A stretch of 64,000 nt of DNA from Jiulongibacter sp024742395 (lineage in GTDB: Bacteria > Bacteroidota > Bacteroidia > Cytophagales > Spirosomataceae). Positions 34,405 to 43,289 of this stretch are shown here, piece by piece (the first letter of the stretch is position 1; every line of letters begins with the position of its first letter). The stretch is from positions 3,224,001-3,288,000 of the forward strand of contig OZ252236.1 of NCBI GenBank assembly GCA_965249455.1, written 5' to 3'. A model generated the notes under the pieces. The model saw only the letters and a list, made by a program, of their open reading frames with translations, ran no database searches and was not told the DNA's origin. The position numbers were made by a program, and so were the translations under genes.

Positions 34405-35549
34405 ATTTTTTTAGAGGTCAGATATAAGTCGTTTAACTCCTGAAGTAATACCTCTTCATTACCACCCTTCATCAAGTATTCTCTGATAGGAGCTCCCGCT
34501 CTATCCTGAAAATACATATGCCCGGCATAACGAGGCCTCAAAAAGGCCCTATCAAGGGTAGGAAGCGTATTCTTAAAATAATTATTTGAAAGCTGGTTTG
34601 TGTAATCACTTAACCAGGCCCTTCTATGCCCTGGCTGCCCTCCTACTTCAAAATAGAGCGATTCCTGACATTGAGGGCTTGCAACCATTTCAGCATATTG
34701 AAGAGCAATATTAACTTGATTGCATTGAGCAGAAATTGCCAGTCCTGTACCTCCTAAAGTACTTATTCCTTTACTTTCTCCTATTTTGATCAGGTCATGA
34801 AACTCTATAGTATGATCTGCGTACCCCTTTCGGCAATAGTTTGAATAGCCATATGCCCAGGGTGAATAAAGATATTTATCACCTTTGCTTAAGGCTTCAT
34901 AGACTTTGATGGGGTTCCAAGCCCAAACTTCATCAGGCATATTTTTAGCTAATTCCCTGAGCATTAATAATGCCTGAATGCCAATTTCTTTTGAAACTAC
35001 TTGCTCATCTGATTGGCATACGGGTTCTCCTAGATTACAGCAGAACATGTAGAAATTCATCAAAGTATCCTGAGGAATACCCGGCATAATTACTCGTCCA
35101 GTCTTTGATAATTCCAACAGTTCAGTGTAATTGGTGGGCAAAACCAATCCGTAGCTTTTAATTAAATCAGGCCTGCTGGCTGCCACTGGGGTTGCTGCAT
35201 CTATAGGTAGTGCCCACAAATCCCCCTCATAAGTATAGCTTTCGTAAGATTTACCCACAGAGTTTTGTCTTTGATCAGCAATAAACTCCTTGGAAAGATG
35301 TCTATTTAGTGGCAAAATAACTTTATTTTTTGCCGCAAATCCTGCCCAGGGATGATCTATGACCAAAAAATCATATCGCTTGGCTAATTCGTCTATTGGC
35401 TCATCTGCAAAAGCTTGAAGAGATCTTTTTTCCCAAGTAATGGTAACACCAGGATTTAATTCAGAGAACCTTTGTGCTGTACATACCATGGGATTAAATC
35501 CTCTGCTGTGATCCCATGTAATACCTTTTAACTCTATTTTACCAGACAT
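34401..35549 (-). CDS. ABC-type solute-binding protein homologue without signal peptide
   Basis: The 382 residues resemble family 1 extracellular sugar-binding proteins: N-terminal ITWDHSRGFNPM, FLVIDHPWAGFAAKN near 81, LWALPIDAATPVAA near 111, YSPWAYGYSNYCRKG near 233, the GGTGLAIS segment near 263 and the C-terminal PRYAGHMYFQDRAGAP. Yet the protein starts with MSGKIELKGITW, with no hydrophobic signal and no lipobox, and no in-frame upstream start would add one since the porter gene ends three bases before. No ABC permease or ATPase gene is near. It overlaps the CoA-transferase gene by four bases. It may have become a cytoplasmic sugar-acid or sugar-CoA binding protein; function unknown. 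Confidence 0.78.
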   Translation of the reverse strand: MSGKIELKGITWDHSRGFNPMVCTAQRFSELNPGVTITWEKRSLQAFADEPIDELAKRYDFLVIDHPWAGFAAKNKVILPLNRHLSKEFIADQRQNSVGKSYESYTYEGDLWALPIDAATPVAASRPDLIKSYGLVLPTNYTELLELSKTGRVIMPGIPQDTLMNFYMFCCNLGEPVCQSDEQVVSKEIGIQALLMLRELAKNMPDEVWAWNPIKVYEALSKGDKYLYSPWAYGYSNYCRKGYADHTIEFHDLIKIGESKGISTLGGTGLAISAQCNQVNIALQYAEMVASPQCQESLYFEVGGQPGHRRAWLSDYTNQLSNNYFKNTLPTLDRAFLRPRYAGHMYFQDRAGAPIREYLMKGGNEEVLLQELNDLYLTSKKI

Positions 35550-35552
35550 AAA

Positions 35553-37106
35553 TTATTGTAGTTCTAATGTTATTTCTTCTATTGACTTGTTCTTTGTTTC
35601 GGGTAGAATTCTCCAGAGTATTATGGCACCAAGACCCGTAAAAACAGCATAAAAAAGGAATATATAGATAGCTCCCATGTGACTCAATTGCCAAGGAAAA
35701 AATTGCTGTACAAAGTAACTGACCAAGCTTACTACAAATGCGAATGATGGAATGGCTACACCACGTAAAGCAGTAGGGAATATTTCAGAAAGAATAACCC
35801 ATAAAACCGGACCTATAGACAGCTGGAAAGCTGCAATAAATCCAAGGATACCAAAGAGAATGAGCATTGCCGGCAATTCTACACTAGCTGCTAAAAGATT
35901 ACTTTGTATTTTTCTGAAAGTGTCATTGCCAAATTCTGTTTGCATGGCTTCCTTAAATTCTACATCAGATGCATAACTCTTTCCAATAAAATCCTGAAAA
36001 TCTAACTGAGGGTATTGATTTTGAAGTACTGCTACTGTTTCCGTGCTAAAACTATATTTTGCCTGATAAAAGCCATACGTGCACAGCCCAAGACTTAATG
36101 CAGCCCAGGTAAGACCTATTATAGTTAAAGGCCTTCGTCCTATGCGGTCAATTAGAATAAATGCTAGAAAAGTAAATACCAAACTAACAATTCCAATGTA
36201 AACTGCCTGGACAAAAGCAGTATCTGTACCTACACCAGCCTGTTCGAATACAGTGGGGGCATAAAACAATATGGCATTAATTCCTGTAATGGGCTGAATA
36301 ATGGAAACGGCTAAACCAAGCCATAAAATTTTGCGTAAGCGGGGTTGAAAAATCTCTTTAAACCGAGATAAAAAACTTCTTTCGGGATTTGCTAAGTTAT
36401 TACCTCCTAAATCCTCAATGACATGCTGAAGCTTTTCTAAGGGTACATACCTCATTAATACCTTCTTTGCTTCTTCATTTCTATTCTTCATTAAAAGCCA
36501 ACGAGGACTTTGAGGAATAAAAAACAAGAGAACTAACCACAGACCGGCCGGAATAATTTCAGACCCGAGCATCCATCTCCATTTGGCTACTCTCAAACCA
36601 AGTTCCTCAAAAACGATAAAATCAGCTGCTCCGGAATTAATGATCAGGTAATTCACAAAATACGCTGCCGATAATCCTACCACCGTATTAATTTGGTTCA
36701 TAGCCACCATTTTCCCTCGGAGTTCGGGAGGAGCTATTTCCCCTATATACATGGCGGAAACAGAAAGAGAGGTAAAAGCAAGGCCACCTAAAAAGCGGGC
36801 TGCAACCAAAAGCGTAAAAGTGGGTGCCAATGCTGAACAAATGGCCGATAGCAAGTAAAAAGAAGCTATTAGTATTAAGGTGCCTTTTCTTCCGAAAGTA
36901 TCTACAATAAAACCGGTCACTAAGAGTGCGAAAATGACACCAAAACCCGGGGCACTCACTACAGCACCAATCTCTAAATCATTTAAACCAAATTCTACTG
37001 AGATAAAATTTACTGTTCCAGAAATAATTGCCGCATCGAGACCAAAGACGAAACCTCCAAAAGCTACAATGGCAGAATAGAAATATACCGGATTGATTTT
37101 TTTCAT
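35553..37106 (-). CDS. Sugar porter family MFS transporter (XylE/GalP-like)
   Basis: Inner-membrane sugar-proton symporter with 12 helices. The start at 37106 (MKKINPVYFYS) is chosen, since the 24 bases of extra codons upstream (LYFKTAL) look non-coding; 517 residues. Signature elements are DTFGRKGTL after helix 2, IGEIAPPELRGKMVAMNQ after helix 4, GRRPLTIIG after helix 8 and PETKNKSIEEI after helix 12. An insertion of about 60 residues (TETVAVLQNQYPQLDFQDF and following) sits in a periplasmic loop of the second half, as in other Bacteroidota porters. It heads the operon with the solute-binding-like protein and CoA-transferases. The substrate is probably a neutral mono- or disaccharide. Confidence 0.92.
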   Translation of the reverse strand: MKKINPVYFYSAIVAFGGFVFGLDAAIISGTVNFISVEFGLNDLEIGAVVSAPGFGVIFALLVTGFIVDTFGRKGTLILIASFYLLSAICSALAPTFTLLVAARFLGGLAFTSLSVSAMYIGEIAPPELRGKMVAMNQINTVVGLSAAYFVNYLIINSGAADFIVFEELGLRVAKWRWMLGSEIIPAGLWLVLLFFIPQSPRWLLMKNRNEEAKKVLMRYVPLEKLQHVIEDLGGNNLANPERSFLSRFKEIFQPRLRKILWLGLAVSIIQPITGINAILFYAPTVFEQAGVGTDTAFVQAVYIGIVSLVFTFLAFILIDRIGRRPLTIIGLTWAALSLGLCTYGFYQAKYSFSTETVAVLQNQYPQLDFQDFIGKSYASDVEFKEAMQTEFGNDTFRKIQSNLLAASVELPAMLILFGILGFIAAFQLSIGPVLWVILSEIFPTALRGVAIPSFAFVVSLVSYFVQQFFPWQLSHMGAIYIFLFYAVFTGLGAIILWRILPETKNKSIEEITLELQ

Positions 37107-37598
37107 TAGGGCTGTTTTGAAATACAGCACGAAGGTATAAGTCTGTCAAACTCATTAAGCTTTTTCCAACTAGACAAGAACTTAGCAAAATGCAATTAAT
37201 AATAGGTTTGCTATAATTCAACACTTCATCAGCTTGAGTTCTTATAAACTATCAGGTTTCTGCTTTCTCTGTTTTTATTGATGTTTCACTAATGAATCAA
37301 ATTGTCATAGTGCAAAATATATTTATTTTAAGAATGAATGAGTGGCTTAGAAAATCTAAAAAACGCCCTTTGGTTATGCTAAAACTCACTTTATCGGTCC
37401 TTTTGACAAAAAATAGCTATTTGAACTGTGATAGGAAAATTGCAAATTCCTGACTCCACTAACCGATGCTTAACGATTATAAAAGGACTCAACAATTACT
37501 AGACAAAGCATTTTAATGGGCCAAATATTTAGGACTTAAACATCATTTTATTCTACTTTAACAAGCAATAAGACCTACCTAGACAAACTGACCTAAAA
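37107..37598. other. Divergent regulatory region with repeated ACTAGACAA motif
   Basis: About 490 bases without a gene between the sugar porter (-) and the regulator (+). ACTAGACAA is found at 37169-37177 and 37498-37506, CCTAGACAA at 37578-37586, and a further exact copy at 37605-37613 inside the first codons of the regulator. A weaker copy (ACTCAACAA, 37487-37495) is placed 11 bases, one helix turn, before the second site. All copies point the same way. Such an arrangement suggests an activator or repressor site shared with the region at 31.9-32.0 kb. No clear TAnnTTTG element was found. Confidence 0.45.
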
Positions 37599-39218
37599 AT
37601 GATGACTAGACAATTAGCCCTAAAGTATTTGATCATAATACCGCTTTTGTGTTCATTTAATCTGTTCGGCCAACAAACACAGGAAATTGACGAAAAGTAT
37701 CAGAATGCTCTCAACCTCCGATTCTCAAATTATAATGCAAGCTTAGCTAAATTAGATCAATGCTTTAATGACTATATAAGCTTAAAAGATTCTACAAAAG
37801 CCATCGCCGTTTTGAGAGATATGGCGTTTATTAACGGACACCATGCCAAATACAAAACCTCGTATGATTATTTATGGAAGGCACTTTCTCTTGCCTCTGC
37901 TACCAATAATCAAAATCTTGTAGCCTCAATATATGCTGAAATAGGTCGCTACTACGGATTTTATAAACGTAAAAAAGAAGCCTTCGATTTTGTTAATAAG
38001 TCATTGAAAATTAAAAAGGATCTGATTAAAAATAATCAGCAGCCTACTTCAATTCTTTCTGAAGGTTATTATGCCATGTGTGCTTTAAACAGGGAATTTG
38101 AAGACTTCAATACAGCACAAAAATATCTAGATTCGTGCTATAGCGTTTATGATGAAAGTACCAATGTAGTTAAGAAGGCAGGCCTTCAATTTGAAGAAGC
38201 TGTTATACTTTCTAATACAGGTAAGGTCAATCAGGCCATTGAATTATTTAAGACTGTGGAGGATTGGTATGCTGAGAAAAACCCAAGCTATTTGGTTCTT
38301 GTTAACACCTATCAAGGGCTCGCTTACCAAAAAAATGGCCAGCTTGATGAAGCAGAGAACTATTATCGAAATGCCCTGGTGATTTCGGAGAAATATGATA
38401 GTCACAGAGACTTTGCAAACCTCATCCATGAATACCTTTCTAATATCTATTTTATGAAAGGAAATCTGCCTTTAGCATATGAAGAACTTAAAAAAGTGAA
38501 AGAACTAGACATGCTTTTTTTTGATAGTAGAAGTGAGAATAACAGGGGCTTATTGGAGATACAAGATCAGTTCAGAGTGGAACAAGAAAAAGCACAGGCA
38601 CTAATACAGGAGCAAAAATTAAAAGAGCTGGAAGCCGCTGAAGAAATTCTTTTCCTCCAAAGAACAATTCTGATTATTGCTCTCATCTTTATGGCTGCAC
38701 TGGCATATTTATACGTAAAGTATCTGAGAAATAAATACAAAGCGGAGAAAGCAATCGCCAGAAAAAATCAAGAACTTGAAATTCAGAAAGCCAATGAATT
38801 AATTGAAATCAAAAACCGAGAAATGGCCGTTTCTTCACTCAAACTAATAGAAAAAGAAGAAATCATTGATGAATTTAAATCAAATCTTGAGAAAGCAAAC
38901 TGGCAAATGGAACCGGCAAAACTCAGACGTGCTCTAAAATCACTGGAAGTTAATCATAATCAGAGTTGGGAAGAGTTTGAAACTCGTTTCATTGCAATAA
39001 ACAGTCAATTCTACGATAATTTGCATAAGCAGTTTCCTGACCTTACCTCTGGCGATGATAAACTTTGTGCTTTAATAAAGCTCAATTTTAACAGTAAAGA
39101 TATGGCCAAACTTCTTGGTATTTCTATTGAGAGTGTCCATACTTCCAGATATCGATTAAGGAGAAAGCTGGGCCTTGAACGAGAAGATAATCTAACAGAT
39201 TTTATTGCTAAATTCTGA
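37599..39218 (+). CDS. TPR-containing transmembrane regulator with LuxR-type helix-turn-helix
   Basis: A 539-residue sensor-regulator. Order: signal sequence (LIIIPLLCSFNLFGQQ), about seven TPR-like helical repeats up to residue 330, coiled coil, one membrane helix (ILIIALIFMAALAYLYVKYL, near 355), a second coiled coil, and a C-terminal DNA-binding domain (LCALIKLNFNSKDMAKLLG, then SVHTSRYRLRRKLGL). The TPR part would be periplasmic and the HTH cytoplasmic, so the protein could pass a periplasmic signal straight to DNA. Proteins of this build are common in Bacteroidota near catabolic genes. It is divergent from the porter/CoA-transferase operon and is its likely regulator; there is no SusR/HTCS or AraC gene close to the agar operon. 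Confidence 0.82.
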   Translation: MMTRQLALKYLIIIPLLCSFNLFGQQTQEIDEKYQNALNLRFSNYNASLAKLDQCFNDYISLKDSTKAIAVLRDMAFINGHHAKYKTSYDYLWKALSLASATNNQNLVASIYAEIGRYYGFYKRKKEAFDFVNKSLKIKKDLIKNNQQPTSILSEGYYAMCALNREFEDFNTAQKYLDSCYSVYDESTNVVKKAGLQFEEAVILSNTGKVNQAIELFKTVEDWYAEKNPSYLVLVNTYQGLAYQKNGQLDEAENYYRNALVISEKYDSHRDFANLIHEYLSNIYFMKGNLPLAYEELKKVKELDMLFFDSRSENNRGLLEIQDQFRVEQEKAQALIQEQKLKELEAAEEILFLQRTILIIALIFMAALAYLYVKYLRNKYKAEKAIARKNQELEIQKANELIEIKNREMAVSSLKLIEKEEIIDEFKSNLEKANWQMEPAKLRRALKSLEVNHNQSWEEFETRFIAINSQFYDNLHKQFPDLTSGDDKLCALIKLNFNSKDMAKLLGISIESVHTSRYRLRRKLGLEREDNLTDFIAKF

Positions 39219-39223
39219 GAAAA

Positions 39224-42082
39224 TCAAACTTTATTGCATACAGTATTAAAAGAACAATACTCACATTTTTTGGTGTCTTCAGTTTGTGTAAATGGAGTTT
39301 CATTGTTCAGTAGTGTGGTTACAAAAGTCTCCAAGGCAGCCTCTAACCCTTCTTTTAGTTCACTCAAAGGAATATCCTTTTGTACTGCAAATGAGCTTAA
39401 ATCACGAAAAGAATACATCCCTGAAATGATATTAATCTCAGGATTTATGCTATGCCCGTTTAATGACCCCTGTTTATCCAACTCTGACTTTGCCAAATAC
39501 TTGTAGATCATCATTTGTCTGAACTTTGACTTTTTAGAGTCTTCAAAGGCCTCCTGAAAATCCTGTTTTACTCCGGCATTCAGGTCTGAGTTTTCCACTT
39601 TTCCGGTCTTAAAATCTATGAGAACAAGCTCGTTATTATGAATTTCTACACTGTCAATATTCCCGTTAAGAAAATACGGAATACCTTCCTTTTTATGAGT
39701 AAAATACTGTCTTAAAGGCAGCTCAGAAGCCACTATCATCTTTTCATCATCAGAAAAGAAACATTTCTCATAATAGTCTTTTAAGAGTTTATGAGCCATT
39801 TTCCTATAAACCACATTAATTCCTCTGTCAGACTGATACCCCGCAAAATGTTTTGAAAAGACATCATTTAATATCCGGGGAATTTCGGCAATTACCTTAG
39901 GTTGTAATCCTCTGCTTACCTGATGCTTAGTTTTGATAATTTCATTTGAAATACGTTCTATACTGTAATGAATCCAGTTACCAAAAACATCATACCCAAA
40001 GGTTTCTTCCACCTCTTCCTGGTCTTTTAATCCCAGCAATTTTGAAAAGTAAAACTTTAGAGAACAGTCATAAAAAATAGACATTGACGAAGCGGAAAGT
40101 CCTTTCTTTCCTAAATACTCCCTGATTTTTAGAATTAACTCCTCGTCCTTTTTAACCACGATTTCTTTTGATTCTTTTTCATCAATCTCATGGTTCGATT
40201 TAAAATCAACTCGTTGCTGTTGCAGTTTTATTTTAGGATTTTTAGGTACTAATGAATTGATCAGTTGCAAAACAAACCTGCTTTTCTCTTTTCCGCCACC
40301 TATACCAGAAGTACCGGTCTTGGTGTATATAATATCGACTTTTTTTGCTCTCATCATTAATCGATAAAAGTGATAAGCCATGATAGAGTCCTGGTCAGAA
40401 AAGACCGGAATACCGTATTCTTTGCAAGCTTCGTACGGAATTAAAGATGAGTTTTTCTGAGATGAAGGAATTACTCCTTCGTTAAAAGAATATAAAACCA
40501 CATGTTCGAAATCAAGGCACCTTGTCTCAAGCAAACTCATAATTTGAAGTGGGGCAACAGGTTCTCCTGTAAAGGGGACTCTTTGTTGCTTTACCAACTC
40601 CTTCATTAAACCTTTCAAACTTTCTATACTAAAATCTTTTAAAGCCTTCACTTCATCTTCCAACCTTTTCAGAACGCCATAAAAAAGAATAAAAAACTCC
40701 TTCTCCATAACATCAAGACTGCCCAAGAGGTGATCTTGAAGAACTTCGCAGATCTTCTTTTGACTCATCAACGCTTTATTCGCCGATCCTTTCCAAGGCA
40801 TAATTAGCCATTTTATCAGAACATCTTTGGGCAAGCTTTCGTTAAAATCTTCTTCTGTTAAGAAAACCTTATTCTTTTCAATAATACTCCTGCTTAAATT
40901 CTGAAAAGGCTTTTCTATCGGATAAACCATCTCTTCATAAAGTCGTACCAGTGGATTTGAAAGTATCTTCTGAACGTATTGGTGATTATAACGCATACCC
41001 TGCTCACCATCGTAGCCCCCAAGGGTATGTAAATCAAAATGGGCATTAATCAAAACCGAAATTTTCGACTGGCCCATACCAAGCCCCATGGTAATATTGT
41101 ACTCAGTAGTCTCCTTATCAAGAGAGAATAACAATGGCTGAATTAGATTTTCGTCAGGAACTACAAAAACAGTCTGAGAGCCATCTAGTAAATCTGCTCC
41201 AACTTTAGACTGTAGTGTCTCGAATGAACTTTCATAAAGATTAACTTCTTTATCTGCTGTCAATAGCAGGTTTTCTGGTGCGTTCCATTCGCCAAAAATT
41301 CCTGACTTTCTATATCTGTTTAAGACTTCACCGGCCTGATGCCTTGAATTCATAAAATAGGTATCAGTATCCCAATAGCAGGTAGCTATAGCTGCTTTTA
41401 CTAATCTACTGATTATTCTTTCTTCTGACTTACTTAGAGCATTTAAACCCACAAAATAAAAGTGCGAAAAGGCCAGATCTTCCAGTACAATCCGCTCCAG
41501 GTCTTCAGCTAGAAGCCTGTATGCCATCCCTCTGAAGGCTAATCCCTTCTCAATTAAAGTCTGCCTGAATTCGTAATAAACCTTACTTAGAGTATCATAT
41601 AATTTAAAATAAGAGGCCGTATTTTCTGTAGGTACAATGGGTTTAGAACTGTCAGGCTCCCATCGGCTCAAAGCTTCGCCTTCACTCATATAATTAAATA
41701 AAGCTTTGACGTCTGGTACCAGATACTGGTCAATCAGGTCAAAATCTTTCAATACAGTGTTACCCCAGGTAATAAACTCATTGAATGGAATATCTTCATG
41801 ACTGCTATACAATTGGTAGAGCTCAAAAAGTAAAGTAACCGGATCAGCCAATTGCAGGCCAGAGAGTTCACAAACAAAATCATCAATGGCATAAACTTGT
41901 GGTGAAATAAAAGGGACCTCAGAGAGCTCACCCAAATCACGTTTGAAGAAAAATGTGGCTCTGCGGCTGGGAAGTATCACACACACATCCTTTAATTCAT
42001 TCAAAGAATGCCGTTCAAATATCTTAGCTGTGGTTTGCTGGAGAAAAGTCTGCATAGACAGCGAAGTTACTGTCTTCCTCAA
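39224..42082 (-). CDS. PD-(D/E)XK nuclease family protein, AddB-like
   Basis: A large (952-residue) cytoplasmic protein with an N-terminal inactive helicase-like part (VCVILPSRRATFFFKRDLG near 33) and a C-terminal RecB-type nuclease. Nuclease elements: SASSMSIFYDCSLKFYFSKLL near 680, NGNIDSVEIHNN followed by LVLIDFKTGKVEN near 830 (metal Asp, catalytic Lys), and a Fe-S-type cysteine set made of the early Cys plus CEYCSFNTVC at the end. This is the AddB plan, normally working with an AddA helicase-nuclease in double-strand break repair; no addA is in the window. An in-frame ATG at 42055 (MQTFLQQ) is an equally good start. It ends six bases from the convergent regulator. Confidence 0.85.
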   Translation of the reverse strand: MRKTVTSLSMQTFLQQTTAKIFERHSLNELKDVCVILPSRRATFFFKRDLGELSEVPFISPQVYAIDDFVCELSGLQLADPVTLLFELYQLYSSHEDIPFNEFITWGNTVLKDFDLIDQYLVPDVKALFNYMSEGEALSRWEPDSSKPIVPTENTASYFKLYDTLSKVYYEFRQTLIEKGLAFRGMAYRLLAEDLERIVLEDLAFSHFYFVGLNALSKSEERIISRLVKAAIATCYWDTDTYFMNSRHQAGEVLNRYRKSGIFGEWNAPENLLLTADKEVNLYESSFETLQSKVGADLLDGSQTVFVVPDENLIQPLLFSLDKETTEYNITMGLGMGQSKISVLINAHFDLHTLGGYDGEQGMRYNHQYVQKILSNPLVRLYEEMVYPIEKPFQNLSRSIIEKNKVFLTEEDFNESLPKDVLIKWLIMPWKGSANKALMSQKKICEVLQDHLLGSLDVMEKEFFILFYGVLKRLEDEVKALKDFSIESLKGLMKELVKQQRVPFTGEPVAPLQIMSLLETRCLDFEHVVLYSFNEGVIPSSQKNSSLIPYEACKEYGIPVFSDQDSIMAYHFYRLMMRAKKVDIIYTKTGTSGIGGGKEKSRFVLQLINSLVPKNPKIKLQQQRVDFKSNHEIDEKESKEIVVKKDEELILKIREYLGKKGLSASSMSIFYDCSLKFYFSKLLGLKDQEEVEETFGYDVFGNWIHYSIERISNEIIKTKHQVSRGLQPKVIAEIPRILNDVFSKHFAGYQSDRGINVVYRKMAHKLLKDYYEKCFFSDDEKMIVASELPLRQYFTHKKEGIPYFLNGNIDSVEIHNNELVLIDFKTGKVENSDLNAGVKQDFQEAFEDSKKSKFRQMMIYKYLAKSELDKQGSLNGHSINPEINIISGMYSFRDLSSFAVQKDIPLSELKEGLEAALETFVTTLLNNETPFTQTEDTKKCEYCSFNTVCNKV

Positions 42083-42121
42083 GTATTTTAATAATAACCG
42101 TACGATTTATCTCGGGCTTCC

Positions 42122-42129
42122 TATTTTTG
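42122..42129 (+). promoter_or_regulatory. Promoter -7 element of purK
   Basis: TATTTTTG matches TAnnTTTG exactly and ends 17 bases before the purK ATG at 42147. This supports the inner ATG over the longer open frame starting at 41943, which would run through the divergent nuclease gene. Confidence 0.6.
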
Positions 42130-42146
42130 CATTCAAATTTGAATTT

Positions 42147-43289
42147 ATGTCTTACAGTACAGACAAAAAGTTAGGAATAGTAGGCGGTGGCCAATTGGGC
42201 AGAATGTTAATCCAGTCTGCGATAGACCTTGATATCTTTGTCAAAATTATTGATCCGGATGCAGCTGCACCGTGCAAATACATTGCTCACGAATTTGTTC
42301 AGGGAAATCTAAATGATTACGAAGCGGTTCTTTCATTCGGGAAAGGTTGCGATATCATTACCATTGAGATAGAGAATGTAAATCTGGAAGCTCTGGAGAA
42401 GCTCGAAGCCATGGGCAAAAAGGTTTACCCTCAGCCGTCTATTCTCCGACAAATAAAAAACAAGAGAGTTCAAAAACAGTTTTACGTTGATAACGATTTG
42501 CCGACGGCAAATTTCAAATTAACTGACAACGCCATGGCGGTTGCCTCCTTACCTTTACCTATTCCTTTTGTCAACAAACTAGGCGAAGGAGGTTATGATG
42601 GTAGAGGCGTACAGCTGGTTAAAAGCCAAAGTGATCTAAAAAAGGTTTTTAATGAACCCTCTCTGGTAGAAGAATTGGTAGATTTTGAAAAAGAATTGGC
42701 AGTGGTAGTAGCCAGATCTTCAAAGGGTGAAATTAAATGCTTCCCGGTAGTAGAAATGGTTTTTCATCCTGAGGCCAATTTGGTAGAATACCTATTTGCC
42801 CCTGCCAATATCTCAGATAAATTATCAAAAGAAGCCACAAAGCTGGCGACACAAACAGCAAAAGCTTTTGGGATAGTAGGACTTTTAGCCGTAGAAATGT
42901 TTCTGACTAAAGACGGTAAAATCCTTATTAATGAAGTAGCTCCCAGACCTCACAATAGCGGACATCATACCCTGAAAGCAAATTTAGTCTCCCAGTTTGA
43001 GCAACATTTAAGGGCAATAATGGGTTTACCTCTTGGAGACACAAGTGCAATTGCTCCTTCTGCCATGGTAAACCTACTTGGAGAAGCAGGTTTTACCGGT
43101 CCTGCAGTTTATGAAGGCATGGATGAAGTCCTTGGTATTGAGGGAGTTCACCCCTTTTTATACGGTAAGGCCTTAACTAAACCGTTTAGAAAAATGGGGC
43201 ATATCACGGTGGTAGATTCCGATTTTGATAAATTGAAAGAAAAGGTGAATTTTGTAAAAAATACGCTAAAAGTTAAAAGCAATACATGA
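42147..43289 (+). CDS. purK: 5-(carboxyamino)imidazole ribonucleotide synthase
   Basis: ATP-grasp enzyme that converts AIR and bicarbonate to N5-CAIR in purine synthesis. From the ATG at 42147 the protein has 380 residues and begins with the family pattern LGIVGGGQLGRMLIQSA. The ATP-grasp elements are seen as FVNKLGEGGYDGRGVQ near 132, LVEELVDFEKELAVVVARS near 172 and VEMFLTKDGKILINEVAPRPHNSGH near 250 with the metal Glu and Asn. The 68 further codons upstream lack homology and overlap the nuclease gene, so they are excluded. It overlaps purE by four bases, the usual purK-purE pair. Confidence 0.97.
   Translation: MSYSTDKKLGIVGGGQLGRMLIQSAIDLDIFVKIIDPDAAAPCKYIAHEFVQGNLNDYEAVLSFGKGCDIITIEIENVNLEALEKLEAMGKKVYPQPSILRQIKNKRVQKQFYVDNDLPTANFKLTDNAMAVASLPLPIPFVNKLGEGGYDGRGVQLVKSQSDLKKVFNEPSLVEELVDFEKELAVVVARSSKGEIKCFPVVEMVFHPEANLVEYLFAPANISDKLSKEATKLATQTAKAFGIVGLLAVEMFLTKDGKILINEVAPRPHNSGHHTLKANLVSQFEQHLRAIMGLPLGDTSAIAPSAMVNLLGEAGFTGPAVYEGMDEVLGIEGVHPFLYGKALTKPFRKMGHITVVDSDFDKLKEKVNFVKNTLKVKSNT

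Noticed and set aside
41943..42146. 68 extra N-terminal codons for purK
   Set aside because: They overlap the divergent nuclease gene and precede the promoter element at 42122; the family N-terminus begins right after the ATG at 42147.
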